Source of the DNA: Anaerolineales bacterium
GTDB lineage: Bacteria > Chloroflexota > Anaerolineae > Anaerolineales > UBA11579
Direction of reading: 5' to 3'
Assembly: GCA_016932165.1 (NCBI GenBank)
Contig: JAFGDK010000012.1
Span: forward strand, 37,029-101,028
DNA length: 64,000 nt
Shown: positions 52,599 to 62,140 of the stretch, piece by piece
Position numbering within the stretch: position 1 is the first letter of the stretch
Layout: each line of letters opens with the position of its first letter
The notes under the pieces: generated by a model
Database searches by the model: none
Told to the model about the DNA's origin: nothing
The model's input: only the letters and a program-made list of their open reading frames with translations
Position numbers and translations under genes: made by a program

Positions 52599-53771
52599 AT
52601 GAAGTCTGAATTAATCTCCCATTCCTACTTGGATTATGCCGCCACCACCCCGGTCAGCCAGGAAGTGGCTGCGGCCATGCAGCCGTATTTCAGCCAGATG
52701 TACGGCAATCCGTCATCCATTCACCAGTACGGGCAGCAGGCCGATTCGGCAATCGAAGAGGCACGTCTGGTAATGGCAGCCATATTCAAGGTGACCCCCA
52801 AAGAGGTGATCTTCACCTCCTGCGGCTCAGAGAGCGATAACCTGGCCCTGCGGGGGGCAGCCCTGGCAGCCCGTGAGCAGCGGAATGCCAGTCATATCCT
52901 GACCAGCCCTGTGGAGCACCCGGCTGTCAGCCGGACGGCGGAACAACTTGCCAGGCTGTTTGGATTTGAGTTGGAAATGCTCCCGGTGGACGAATTTGGC
53001 CGGGTCCGTGCAGTCGATGTGGCCGCCCGTCTGCGGCCAGAAACGGCTGTCGTCTCAGTGATGGCAGCCAATAATGAGATCGGGACGATCAACCCGGTGG
53101 ACCAGATCGGGGCAGTCTGTCGCCAGGCTGGAATCCCTTTCCACACCGACGCGGTCCAGGCAGCCGCGCATATCGCCATGGACTTGTCAAGCTTGCCGAT
53201 TGATCTGGTCTCCCTTGGTGCGCACAAGTTGTACGGCCCCAAAGGGATCGGGGCTCTGATTGTGCGGGAAGGCACGCCGCTGCTGCCAGTCCAGACTGGT
53301 GGAGGGCAGGAACACGGGCTGCGGGCAGGGACATCCAACACGCCTTACATCGTCGGGCAGGCAGTTGCATTTCAGCAAGCCGCCCTCCAGCGGGAACAAC
53401 ATCGCGGTAAATTGATCGAAATGCGCGATCATCTGATCCGCACAGTGCTGGAGACTGTCCCGCACAGCCAGTTGACCGGCCACCCGCAGGAACGTCTTCC
53501 CAACCATGCCAGTTTTGTGTTCAAAGGCGTGGACGGCAACCAACTCCTGATGGTCCTGGATGGGCGCGGGTTTGCCTGCTCCTCCGGGTCAGCCTGCAAG
53601 ACCGGCAGCCCGGAACCCTCCGCGGTGATCAAAGCCTTGGGGCTTGCCCCCCAATGGGCGTTAGGATCGCTGCGAGTGACCCTCAGCCACCTGACCACCG
53701 AAGAGGAGATCGAGGCATTCCTGAATACCCTGCCCGATGCAGTGCACCGCGTCCGGATGCTGCGAGGTTAA
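52599..53771 (+). CDS. Cysteine desulfurase (IscS/NifS family)
   Basis: 390-aa PLP enzyme removing sulfur from cysteine. YLDYAATTPVS opens the chain, the PLP lysine is in LGAHKLYGPKGIG, and the mobile catalytic loop is CSSGSACKTGS. The frame extends to 52509, but the ATG at 52599 is next to the promoter and gives the normal N-terminus. It is followed 3 bp later by mnmA, so its persulfide most likely feeds tRNA 2-thiouridine, and possibly Fe-S clusters. Confidence 0.93.
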   Translation: MKSELISHSYLDYAATTPVSQEVAAAMQPYFSQMYGNPSSIHQYGQQADSAIEEARLVMAAIFKVTPKEVIFTSCGSESDNLALRGAALAAREQRNASHILTSPVEHPAVSRTAEQLARLFGFELEMLPVDEFGRVRAVDVAARLRPETAVVSVMAANNEIGTINPVDQIGAVCRQAGIPFHTDAVQAAAHIAMDLSSLPIDLVSLGAHKLYGPKGIGALIVREGTPLLPVQTGGGQEHGLRAGTSNTPYIVGQAVAFQQAALQREQHRGKLIEMRDHLIRTVLETVPHSQLTGHPQERLPNHASFVFKGVDGNQLLMVLDGRGFACSSGSACKTGSPEPSAVIKALGLAPQWALGSLRVTLSHLTTEEEIEAFLNTLPDAVHRVRMLRG

Positions 53772-53774
53772 TAG

Positions 53775-54905
53775 ATGGATTTTTCAATCCCCAAAGGTGC
53801 AAAAATCGGTGTGGCGATGAGCGGCGGGGTAGACAGCTCAGTGGTGGCTGCCCTGCTGGCTGAACAAGGCTATCAGATCTTCGGGATGATGCTGCGCCTG
53901 TGGAGCGAGCCAGGCTTGGAAGCCGCCAACCGCTGCTGCACGCCAGATGCCATGGCCCGGGCCAAGCACGTCGCCGGGCAGCTGGGGATCCCCTTCTATG
54001 CGATTGATGCCAGGGATGTCTTCCGGGAAACAGTAGTGCAATATTTCATCGATGGCTACACCAATGGCGTCACACCCAATCCCTGCCTGGCGTGCAACCG
54101 GCATATCCGCTGGGAATTCCTGCTCAACCGTGCGCTTGCTCTGGATGCCGATTTCATGGCCACCGGGCATTATGCCCGTCTGCAGAGAGAACCAGGCAAG
54201 CCTGTGCGCCTGCTGAGAGGGATTGACCCCGGCAAGGATCAATCTTACGTGCTCTCGGTACTCAACCAGGCGCAGCTGCGCCGGGCAGTATTCCCCATCG
54301 GGGAACTGCAAAAGGCAGAGGTACGGGCCCTGGCCGATAAATTCGGGCTGCCCTCCGCCAGCGTGAAAGATAGCCAGGATCTATGCTTCCTGGCCGGGAG
54401 AGATTACCCCAATTTTCTCAGACGGCACGCCCCCGAAAGCGTAAACTCCGGTGAGATCGTCAGCCGTGAAGGCGAAGTGCTCGGTCAGCACAACGGACTG
54501 GCCTTTTACACCATCGGGCAGCGCAAGGGGCTGGGAATTGCCCGCCCTGAGCCGCTTTACGTGCTGGAGAAAGAACCCCGGGCCAACCGGCTGGTCGTGG
54601 GAACCAAAGATCAACTCGGGCAGTCCAACCTGCGCACCCACCAGGTAAACTGGGTCAGCGGGAGACCAGAACAGGAACCCTTCCGGGCGGAGGTAAAAAC
54701 CCGCTACACCGCCCAGGCTGAACCTGGCTTGGTGACCCCCTCAGAAGATGGGCAATTCAAGGTACAATTTGATCGCCCCCTGCGGGATATCACCCCAGGG
54801 CAGGCAGCAGTCGCCTACCGCAATGACGAAGCGATCGTATTCGGCATCATCCGCGGAGAAGGCGCAGCAGAAACGAGTTTCAAAGAGGTAAAATTATTCG
54901 AATGA
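53775..54905 (+). CDS. mnmA: tRNA-specific 2-thiouridylase
   Basis: 376-aa enzyme making 2-thiouridine at the wobble base of Lys, Glu and Gln tRNAs. The PP-loop is S16-GGVDSS22. The catalytic cysteine pair corresponds to C104 (TPNPCLACN) and C204 (DLCFLAG). GHYARL and QSYVLSVL are family blocks. The C-terminal beta domain is present. It overlaps the next small membrane-protein gene by 4 bp. Confidence 0.95.
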   Translation: MDFSIPKGAKIGVAMSGGVDSSVVAALLAEQGYQIFGMMLRLWSEPGLEAANRCCTPDAMARAKHVAGQLGIPFYAIDARDVFRETVVQYFIDGYTNGVTPNPCLACNRHIRWEFLLNRALALDADFMATGHYARLQREPGKPVRLLRGIDPGKDQSYVLSVLNQAQLRRAVFPIGELQKAEVRALADKFGLPSASVKDSQDLCFLAGRDYPNFLRRHAPESVNSGEIVSREGEVLGQHNGLAFYTIGQRKGLGIARPEPLYVLEKEPRANRLVVGTKDQLGQSNLRTHQVNWVSGRPEQEPFRAEVKTRYTAQAEPGLVTPSEDGQFKVQFDRPLRDITPGQAAVAYRNDEAIVFGIIRGEGAAETSFKEVKLFE

Positions 54906-55177
54906 CAATTCCCGCATTTGTTCTTGGAAGTGTAATCGCCGCCCTGATGGGCGCAGTCACCCACCTGATCCTCGGCGGCAGCTTCGGCCGGCTGGTGGTG
55001 CTGATCCTTACCGGGCTGGTTGCATTCTGGTTCGGACATATCCTGGGGAATATCGTCGGACTCAAGTTCCTCAACATCGGGGCGATCAATCTCGGGCCAG
55101 CCGTCCTGGTTACGGCAATCGGTCTGGCCGGGGCTGGCTGGTTGAGCGCTATTGATCGAGGTGGAGAGAGATCATAA
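54902..55177 (+). CDS. Small integral membrane protein
   Basis: 91 aa with three predicted helices (about 5-25, 28-48 and 60-82), glycine-rich, of the general type of transglycosylase-associated/GlsB-like small membrane proteins, but I cannot assign it firmly. It overlaps mnmA (ATGA) and trmI (one base), so it is clearly translated as part of this operon. Confidence 0.65.
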   Translation: MTIPAFVLGSVIAALMGAVTHLILGGSFGRLVVLILTGLVAFWFGHILGNIVGLKFLNIGAINLGPAVLVTAIGLAGAGWLSAIDRGGERS

Positions 55178-56001
55178 TGCCCCCCCTGGATAAGACCAGC
55201 AAGCCAACCGCTCAGGCAGGCGATCTGATCCAGTTGATCACAGAGAAGCAGCGCCACTTCATCTTTACGCTGAAGCCAGGTGCCACCTTTCAATCCCATA
55301 ATGGGATCATCTCCCACGACGACCTGATCGGCCTGCCCTGGGGCAGCCGTGTCAAGAGCCACATGGGGAAGTTTTTTGCCCTGCTCCAACCCCAACTGGA
55401 TGACCTGCTGCGAGATATCCCCCGCCGGACGCAGATCATGTACCCCAAGGAAATTGGGTATGTGCTGATATCCCTGGGTGTTGGTCCCGGTAGCGTTGTG
55501 CTGGAGGCGGGGACCGGTTCAGGTGCTTTAACCACTGCCCTGGCTTACATGGTGGGAGATGACGGCCTGGTTCTGACCTATGAACGCAATCCCGACCATG
55601 CCAAAACTGCCCAGGAAAACCTGACCCGTTACGGGATGGCGCACCGGGTGAAATTCCACCAGCAGGACCTGGCAGACGGGATCGAAGCCCAAAATGTACA
55701 GGCGGCTTTTTTGGATCTTCCAGACCCGGAAAACTATATCAAGATCGTCCGTCCAGCGCTGATCCCCGGCGGGATTTTGGGTTGTTTCCTGCCCACCACC
55801 AACCAGGTATCCACATTGATCACAGCCTTGAAGCAAAATAATTTTGAGAATATTGAGGTCTCGGAGATCCTCCACCGCTACTACAACCCCTCCGCCACCC
55901 GCCTGCGTCCAAGCGACAAGATGGTTGGCCACACCGGTTTTTTGATCTTTACCCGCAAGTACGCTTTATATTCGGAATCTGACCTTCAGCCAAACACATG
56001 A
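55177..56001 (+). CDS. trmI: tRNA (adenine-N1-)-methyltransferase TrmI
   Basis: 274-aa class I SAM-dependent enzyme forming m1A58 in the tRNA T-loop. Features are RRTQIMYPKEIGYVL, the SAM loop LEAGTGSGALTTALA, YERNPDHAKTAQENL and DLPDPENY. The N-terminal barrel-like domain (about 15-75) is present. GAGAGAT precedes the ATG. Together with cysteine desulfurase and mnmA it makes this a tRNA-modification operon. Confidence 0.92.
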   Translation: MPPLDKTSKPTAQAGDLIQLITEKQRHFIFTLKPGATFQSHNGIISHDDLIGLPWGSRVKSHMGKFFALLQPQLDDLLRDIPRRTQIMYPKEIGYVLISLGVGPGSVVLEAGTGSGALTTALAYMVGDDGLVLTYERNPDHAKTAQENLTRYGMAHRVKFHQQDLADGIEAQNVQAAFLDLPDPENYIKIVRPALIPGGILGCFLPTTNQVSTLITALKQNNFENIEVSEILHRYYNPSATRLRPSDKMVGHTGFLIFTRKYALYSESDLQPNT

Positions 56002-56627
56002 CAAACCTCCTCAACAAGGAAGACATCCGCCGCGCTTTGCAAGATCAGCCTTTCAAGAACCTGCTCGGCCATTACCCGACAGAGCTGCTTTCCGGCTCAC
56101 CGCGCCCGGCAGCCGTATTGATCCCGCTGGTGTGCACCAATGCCGGCTGGCAAGTCCTGTTCATCCGGAGGACAGAAGTGGAAGGAGATTTGCACAGCGG
56201 ACAGGTAGCCCTTCCCGGCGGAAGGAGAGACCGCAAAGATGAAAGCCTGACAGCAACCGCATTGCGTGAAACCCAGGAAGAACTGGGGATCATGCCAGAC
56301 GATATAGAGATCTTGGGCCAGCTGAACGAATTCATCGCCATATCCAACTATCGGGTGACACCATTTGTGGGCACCCTGGCCTGGCCATACCCGATCGTGC
56401 CAGATGCGCGGGAAGTAGCCCACTGGTTCACAATTCCCCTGGGCTGGCTGCAGGATGAAAACAACCGGCGCACAGAAATGCGGATTCTGCCCAATGGGCG
56501 GGGGGATGTGAGTGTGATCTACTTCGAGCGTTACCAGGGAGAACTGCTCTGGGGGCTTTCAGCCCGGATCATCACCGAGCTGTTAACCGTGATCAGCAGC
56601 CGCCAATCGGCAGCCAGAAGACGGTAG
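55998..56627 (+). CDS. Nudix hydrolase (CoA pyrophosphatase type)
   Basis: 209 aa with a complete Nudix box, GGRRDRKDESLTATALRETQEELGI. The preceding HSGQVALPGG is characteristic of CoA-diphosphatase NudL/PCD1-like members. The start overlaps trmI by 4 bp (ATGA). Last gene of the cysteine desulfurase operon. Confidence 0.9.
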   Translation: MTNLLNKEDIRRALQDQPFKNLLGHYPTELLSGSPRPAAVLIPLVCTNAGWQVLFIRRTEVEGDLHSGQVALPGGRRDRKDESLTATALRETQEELGIMPDDIEILGQLNEFIAISNYRVTPFVGTLAWPYPIVPDAREVAHWFTIPLGWLQDENNRRTEMRILPNGRGDVSVIYFERYQGELLWGLSARIITELLTVISSRQSAARRR

Positions 56628-56712
56628 AAAATAGTGGTTGGCAATCGATAAAACCATCCGATTTACCCTGCAGACATCATTCAGGGAGGGGCAAAAAAAC
56701 ACCTGCTGACAA

Positions 56713-56741
56713 CTGTCATCTGGCATCTCTTGTAGTACAAT
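56713..56741 (+). promoter_or_regulatory. Promoter of the SLC13-type transporter, predicted leaderless
   Basis: CTGTCA (56713-56718), a 17-nt spacer and TACAAT (56736-56741), with 8 nt to the ATG. Confidence 0.5.
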
Positions 56742-56749
56742 TCCAACCT

Positions 56750-58627
56750 ATGGCATTTGAAATGTGGATCACCCTGGGAATATTGGCTGCAGCCATTATC
56801 CTGTTCGTGACCGAGTGGCTGCGAGTGGATATTGTGGCCCTGGGCGTGGTGGTAGCCCTCATGCTGACCGGTATCCTAACTGCGGAGGAAGCGCTGGCGG
56901 GTTTCTCCAACTCGGCGGTACTGACAATTGCCGCCCTGTTCATCATCGGTGGGGCGACGATGCAAACCGGGCTGGCGGCTGCCATCGGCAGGCAGATCAT
57001 CCAAATCGGGGGCGCCAGCCATATAAAGCTGACCCTGGCGCTCATGCTCACAGCAGCGCTGCTTTCCAGCTTCCTCAGCGATACCGGCACAGTCGCCCTT
57101 TTGCTGCCGGCCGCCCTTCTCCTGGCAAATGATGCCAAACTTGCCCCTTCCAAACTCCTGATACCTTTATCCTATGGTTCCCTGCTGGGCGGCGCGCTGA
57201 CCCTGATTGGAACCACCCCTAACCTGATCGTGGCTGAGCTGCTTCACGAGCAGGGCATCTCTTCTTTCGGCTTCTTCAGCTTCACGCCGATCGGACTCTG
57301 CCTGCTGATAACCGGGGTGTTATTCATGGTGACCCTTGGCCGCCAAATGCTGCCCACCCGGGTCAGCAGCATCCAGAGTCAACCTGTAGAGAACCCGGCA
57401 GAAATGATCGATCACTACCGGCTGCCTGGCAATCTGTATCATCTGCGCGTGCGCCGCACATCTGGATTGATTGGTAAAACACTCAGTGCATCCGGCTTTC
57501 GCGAAGATTTCCGCATCAATGTGCTTGAGATTCGCCGCCGCAGCGAACCTAGGCGGCCGCAGACGCTTGGATTTTTACTGCGTGAATTTGATTCCGAACC
57601 GGTAGAACGCGTCTCGATCCTCCCCAACCCCGATCTGGTGATCGAACTGGACGATGTGCTGGTCGTGCAGGGTGAAGCCAGCAAAATCACTCGGGCCTCC
57701 AGCACCTGGCAGCTGGGCGTGCAGGCGATTAACCGCGGAGAAGACGAACTGCTTCTGACCAAAGAAATCGGGATTGCTGAAGTGCTGCTGCCGCCGCGTT
57801 CCAGCCTGGCGGGAAGAACCGTGATCGATTTGCAGTTTGGCAGCCAATACCACCTGAATGTGCTTGGGCTCAGCCGGCCGGGGATCAACACCCAACCAGA
57901 CCTGAAAACCACCCCGCTGAAGTTTGGCGATATCCTTCTGGTGCAAGGGCCCTGGGAAAATATCCTCGCCCTCCGCCGGGTCAGAAAGGACTTTGTGCTC
58001 CTTGGACAGCCGGAGATCAGTATGGGCGCGCCAAACAAACAGAAAGCCGGGATTGCCCTGTTGATCATGCTCGGGATGATCGTGCTGATGGTCTCCAACC
58101 TGGTCGGCGTCACTGCAGCCAGCCTGCTGGCCGCTTTGTTGATGGTGCTCACCGGCTGCCTGACCATGGATGAAGCCTACCAGTCGATCAACTGGAAAGC
58201 CTTGATCCTGATCGCTGGCATGCTGCCGATGAGCACTGCGCTGGTAAATACTGGTCTGATCGAAGCAGCTGCCCAAGGGTTTACCAACCTTCTTGGCGGG
58301 ATAGGCCCTTTGGCGGTGTTGGGGGCAATCTTCCTGGTAACAGCATTATTTACCCAGGTGTTATCCAACACCGCAACCACAGTGCTGATCGCCCCGATTG
58401 CATTCGCTTCAGCCCAATCCCTGGAGATCAATCCGCAGGCATTCATGATGGCGGTGGCGATTGCGGCTTCGCTTGCGTTTGGCTCACCGGTAGCCTCCCC
58501 AACCAATACCCTGGTGATGGGCGCGGGGAACTATAAATTCAGAGATTATCTCAAAGTTGGTTTACCCATGATCGCCCTGATGGGCGTGGTCTCTGTGCTG
58601 GTTCTGCCGCTGCTCTTTCCTCTTTAG
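56750..58627 (+). CDS. SLC13/DASS-type anion transporter with two RCK-C domains
   Basis: 625-aa membrane protein. Ten or more helices flank a cytoplasmic insert (about 222-415) containing two TrkA-C/RCK-C domains. The first is LRVRRTSGLIGKTLSASGF and the second GIAEVLLPPRSSLAGRTVIDL. TLIGTTPNLIVAE and SPVASPTNTLVMG are the paired ion/substrate-binding hairpins of the divalent-anion:sodium family. The likely substrate is sulfate or a dicarboxylate. Its stop overlaps the stop of the converging gene. Confidence 0.88.
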   Translation: MAFEMWITLGILAAAIILFVTEWLRVDIVALGVVVALMLTGILTAEEALAGFSNSAVLTIAALFIIGGATMQTGLAAAIGRQIIQIGGASHIKLTLALMLTAALLSSFLSDTGTVALLLPAALLLANDAKLAPSKLLIPLSYGSLLGGALTLIGTTPNLIVAELLHEQGISSFGFFSFTPIGLCLLITGVLFMVTLGRQMLPTRVSSIQSQPVENPAEMIDHYRLPGNLYHLRVRRTSGLIGKTLSASGFREDFRINVLEIRRRSEPRRPQTLGFLLREFDSEPVERVSILPNPDLVIELDDVLVVQGEASKITRASSTWQLGVQAINRGEDELLLTKEIGIAEVLLPPRSSLAGRTVIDLQFGSQYHLNVLGLSRPGINTQPDLKTTPLKFGDILLVQGPWENILALRRVRKDFVLLGQPEISMGAPNKQKAGIALLIMLGMIVLMVSNLVGVTAASLLAALLMVLTGCLTMDEAYQSINWKALILIAGMLPMSTALVNTGLIEAAAQGFTNLLGGIGPLAVLGAIFLVTALFTQVLSNTATTVLIAPIAFASAQSLEINPQAFMMAVAIAASLAFGSPVASPTNTLVMGAGNYKFRDYLKVGLPMIALMGVVSVLVLPLLFPL

Positions 58628-59385
58628 GCAGCAAAACTCTCAAAAACCGGGGTCAGGATCGATTGAGACCGGGGGCAATAGGAATACCTTGAGGGTGTCT
58701 GCAATCCAAGCATTTTGAGTTGTTCAGCAAGCGGATGATCTCCCAGGGTCAGCAGCGCATCGCCCTTCCGTCGCGAACTTCCCTCCTCCCGCTCACAGGT
58801 GACCACTTCACTTCGTAAAATATAGCCTTTCCGGCCGGTAAGTGGATTGATCCGCGTACGGGATACCGGCCTGCCAGCTAATTTCCGCCCCTTGAGGGTG
58901 AAGATTAATTCCCCTTCCAGGGCCAATGTGCAGCTCAGCCAGTCCTCATCCTCCTTAAATTCAATCTGGGCGATATATTTTGGATAACCGACAAAATCCA
59001 CCCCCACCTTGCGGGCAATCTCAGTGGTGACTGGCAGAGAATATACATAGATCATTACCGGAGATGGCACTTTGCGGAGACTGCCAGTAAATAATCGGGT
59101 AGGTTTATCCAGGCTCACCGGAATCCCTATGCTTACCTCGTTATACGGACCCAGGTCAGATTCCCGGTACTGATAAGCGGAGATAGTCACCGCCGCCCGG
59201 CCGGGCATGACCCCAAAAGGGTGCAGCCGTTTGCTGGGCAGCATGGATCTGACCTTGTCGATAGGTGAAAGAAAGGTGGCAGACATATAACGGGTATCAA
59301 AATAGAATACCGGAACGTGGAGATGGTATCCTAACCAGGGGACCATGGAATGTTCAACTTCCGTGAAGAAATCTGATTCAATCAT
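58624..59385 (-). CDS. Acetoacetate decarboxylase-like protein
   Basis: 253 aa related to the acetoacetate decarboxylase (ADC) superfamily: GPYNEVSIGIPV in the middle and DFVGYPKYIAQIEF, whose lysine occupies the position of the Schiff-base lysine of ADC. Many relatives have other activities (aldolase-dehydratase-like), so decarboxylation is only a possibility. AAGGAGG precedes the ATG. Single-gene unit converging on the transporter gene. Confidence 0.72.
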   Translation of the reverse strand: MIESDFFTEVEHSMVPWLGYHLHVPVFYFDTRYMSATFLSPIDKVRSMLPSKRLHPFGVMPGRAAVTISAYQYRESDLGPYNEVSIGIPVSLDKPTRLFTGSLRKVPSPVMIYVYSLPVTTEIARKVGVDFVGYPKYIAQIEFKEDEDWLSCTLALEGELIFTLKGRKLAGRPVSRTRINPLTGRKGYILRSEVVTCEREEGSSRRKGDALLTLGDHPLAEQLKMLGLQTPSRYSYCPRSQSILTPVFESFAA

Positions 59386-59482
59386 ACAAGCCTCCTTCAG
59401 ACTGACAGATGAAAGGAGTGCAGGAATGAGATCAAAAAACGTTTCCTATATTGATAATACAATTATTTGAGGGAAATAAAAA

Positions 59483-59518
59483 GCAGACGGCAGAATTTGC
59501 TGCCGTCCGCAGTTTTTT
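59483..59518 (-). terminator. Terminator of the secreted-protein gene
   Basis: GACGGCAG / CTGCCGTC with a 6-nt loop and outer GC pairs, T-runs on both sides. Confidence 0.75.
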
Positions 59519-59536
59519 AACATCAAAATTATATAC

Positions 59537-60256
59537 TCAGGGCATCTCTACCAGCACATAGTTTCCAGAATAATTGCCGCCCATGCAGAAGTTATCCCCC
59601 TTCCAGAAACCGCCCATATGAGTCCAGTTGTCTCCACCTGCCCAACGAAAGAAATGGGGATTCTCCGCCCCCTTGGCATAGAAACACAAGGAAAATTCAC
59701 CCGAGACCGGCATGCCATCATCATCTCTGATCTGGACATAAGTTTTATTCACCACCGTGCCAGAGAGCGAACCCAATGCCCGTTTGGCTGGAGCAGTGAT
59801 CCCAAATTTGGTCACATTGCAGCCATTGGCGCAGGTCTCTCGCTCATAGTTGAATTCATACCCATTTCCGAGATTGGCACTGCCCTGATTGGGATCCTTG
59901 ATGAAGTGGCCGCTGCCAGCACAACCGACAAATTCCCAATACCATGAGGTGGTGGGCAGACCATTCTTGTCACCGACTATGGGCATCTCGCCCCACACCA
60001 CCTGGTAAATATCCAGTTGTGGATAGCAGTAGTTGGTATACCCATCCTTCTCATAGGTCCAACCAAGGATGCATTGCTCATTGGCAGCGTTATAATGACT
60101 GCCAGGCAGGAAAGTGAAACCCGGTGTATTCAGAGCAAACTGGCAAGATTCCTGCGGTGTGGTGATGCTGACTGCCCTGGCATCACTGGTTGAAAAACCT
60201 GCAAACAGCAGCCCGAATGCCATCATTCCTGCAAAGATAATTAAACCCTTCTTCAT
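59537..60256 (-). CDS. Secreted protein of unknown function
   Basis: 239 aa. A clear signal peptide (MKKGLIIFAGMMAFGLLFAG, cleavage probable after DARA) precedes an exported domain rich in Gly, Asn, Trp and Tyr. Six cysteines are spaced as in disulfide-bonded proteins, and the C-terminus is aromatic (NPHFFRWAGGDNWTHMGGFW). I do not recognise the family. GGGGAGG precedes the ATG. It could be a surface or extracellular carbohydrate-related protein, but nothing proves this. Confidence 0.65.
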   Translation of the reverse strand: MKKGLIIFAGMMAFGLLFAGFSTSDARAVSITTPQESCQFALNTPGFTFLPGSHYNAANEQCILGWTYEKDGYTNYCYPQLDIYQVVWGEMPIVGDKNGLPTTSWYWEFVGCAGSGHFIKDPNQGSANLGNGYEFNYERETCANGCNVTKFGITAPAKRALGSLSGTVVNKTYVQIRDDDGMPVSGEFSLCFYAKGAENPHFFRWAGGDNWTHMGGFWKGDNFCMGGNYSGNYVLVEMP

Positions 60257-60482
60257 TAAAACCTCCCCAAAAATTTTGGTTTACGATAAGACCATCATAC
60301 TATACCCGTCTGCATTTTAGTATTACACTTCTGTAAGCATCATTGCGGTTCCATGATCGAAAACCAGATGTGTTCCGGGAACCAAAGCAGCCACCCAGAC
60401 GTTATGTACCCAGGCACAAATCAAATTGCACCTCAATCTGAATTCTGCTACACTAAAAACGACCTTATAGAAGGAGAAGAAA

Positions 60483-61517
60483 ATGTCTACAATCACACTA
60501 TTTAAACGTTGGACGTTCAAAAAGAAATACTTCTGGCTGGTAATTGGGCTGGGCGTTCCTGTCCTGTGCATCCTGAGCTTTCTGGTGGTATCCTTCTTCG
60601 GCCTGCCGCTAGGGGGGAGAGGATACTCAGATGAATATTTCGCCAATGATGGCTTTGCGATGTCTGCCCCGATGGAAATGCCTGCCGCGGAAGGGATGTT
60701 GTATGAAGAAGAAATGACCTGGGACAAAGCCACAGATATCGACCAGCAGTCGATGGCCATCGAAGCCCCTGACGATATCAGCGTTGCCAACAGCAGCGGC
60801 GCAGCCATCACTGATAGGTTGATCATCCGCGAGGGGAACATCACCATCTCGGTGAACAATACCCTTGAGGTGCGCGACAAGATCGATGAGATCGTGGCCG
60901 AACTGGCATCTGATGGGGCCTATGTGGTCACCAGCTCAGAAAGCGGCCGCGGCGACAACCGCCAGCCCTATATCAATATGGTCATCCGCGTGCCTGTGCA
61001 GAGCTTCAGCTTTGTGATGGACCAGATCGCTGAGATGGGTGTAAGGGTGGATGAGCGTTGGGAGAATGCCCAGGATGTCACCGATGAATATGTAGACCTT
61101 GAAGGCCGCATCGAAGCGCTGGAGATTTCGATCGAACGCCTGCAGGGTCTGATGCGGGATGCCGCCTTCACCGAAGACCTGCTCTATGCCGAGGAACAGC
61201 TCTCCCGCCGGGAAGCTGAACTGGAAGGGCTGAAGGGCCGGCTGAACTACCTGGCAGAGTCAGCTGCCCTCTCCCGGATCAATATCGGAATCAGCCCATA
61301 CGAATTGAGCGAGCCGATCGATACCAGTTGGAAGCCGGCCGAAACCTTCCGCCGGGCGGTTGAAAACCTGGTCGAGAGCCTGCAGGATTTTGCCGACTTT
61401 ATGATCATCTTCCTGATCGCAGTCGCCCCCTGGCTGGTCTTAGTCGGCCTGGTTGTCTGGGGCGTTGTGGCCGCTGTCCGCCGCCGCAGGAAGAAAAAGG
61501 CAGCCCAAGCCGAGTAA
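60483..61517 (+). CDS. DUF4349 membrane-anchored protein
   Basis: 344 aa. An N-terminal helix (about 18-40), an external domain and a C-terminal helix (about 303-328) followed by a basic tail RRRRKKK. The external part matches DUF4349: RLIIREGNITISVNNTLEVRDKIDEIV, the RVPVQSFSFVMDQIAEMG strand, then VTDEYVDLEGRIEALE and a coiled-coil region (about 200-265). Its function is unknown; such proteins are thought to be cell-envelope associated. GAAGGAGAAG precedes the ATG. Confidence 0.85.
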   Translation: MSTITLFKRWTFKKKYFWLVIGLGVPVLCILSFLVVSFFGLPLGGRGYSDEYFANDGFAMSAPMEMPAAEGMLYEEEMTWDKATDIDQQSMAIEAPDDISVANSSGAAITDRLIIREGNITISVNNTLEVRDKIDEIVAELASDGAYVVTSSESGRGDNRQPYINMVIRVPVQSFSFVMDQIAEMGVRVDERWENAQDVTDEYVDLEGRIEALEISIERLQGLMRDAAFTEDLLYAEEQLSRREAELEGLKGRLNYLAESAALSRINIGISPYELSEPIDTSWKPAETFRRAVENLVESLQDFADFMIIFLIAVAPWLVLVGLVVWGVVAAVRRRRKKKAAQAE

Positions 61518-61534
61518 TCTAACTCTACCGGTCT

Positions 61535-61569
61535 ACAGGCGCAGGGAATACCCCTGCGCCTGTTTCTTT
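61535..61569 (+). terminator. Terminator of the DUF4349 gene
   Basis: ACAGGCGCAGGG / CCCTGCGCCTGT, 12 bp with a 5-nt loop, followed by TTTCTTT. Confidence 0.85.
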
Positions 61570-61626
61570 GTGGACAGATTTCCTGTACAATATTACCAGG
61601 GAGATATCCTGGGGAGGGAGGTTAAA

Positions 61627-62124
61627 ATGCAGCAAAAAAAGAGTCGAAACACATGTCTGATTATCGGGTTGGTGATCGTGATCTTATGCTTGTGTTCGGT
61701 TGTTGTGCTGGGAGCAGGGGGATATTACCTCTACACGACTGGAAAGCTGACCTATGGTGAGGTGCTCAACTGGTTCAATTTAGGTCCCGCAGAGATCCAG
61801 ATTTCTAATTTTTCGGATGATATTCTTTTTGCCGAACTGACCTATACCAACCAAGAAACCGGTGAAACCAACCATTGGGGATCAAAAGAAATGGGCAGCT
61901 ATGATATCTCCTCCTTCAGGGGACTTTCGGCTGGCAACTATCAGCTGACCTTATCCACCCCCACCGGCCTGCCACAGGGAGGCACCTGTTACCTGACCGT
62001 GAAAGGCGGAGATTTGATCCATTTCATGGCTGTACCGGAGGGGGTTGGAGTGATCCTGACGGGCGCCAAGGTCTCTAGACCCGAGGAAATCAATCTCCTG
62101 ACCTCACCTCTTTGCCAACCATAA
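61627..62124 (+). CDS. Membrane-anchored hypothetical protein
   Basis: 165 aa. A basic N-terminus (MQQKKSRN) and one strongly hydrophobic helix (about 10-35) anchor a small beta-rich external domain with a FRGLSAGNYQLTLSTPTGLP-type surface loop. No family recognised. Start at 61627 after GGGAGGTTAAA; the longer frame overlaps the preceding gene and terminator. It heads a small cluster of three exported proteins. Confidence 0.65.
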   Translation: MQQKKSRNTCLIIGLVIVILCLCSVVVLGAGGYYLYTTGKLTYGEVLNWFNLGPAEIQISNFSDDILFAELTYTNQETGETNHWGSKEMGSYDISSFRGLSAGNYQLTLSTPTGLPQGGTCYLTVKGGDLIHFMAVPEGVGVILTGAKVSRPEEINLLTSPLCQP

Positions 62125-62140
62125 AGGAAGGAATAAACCG

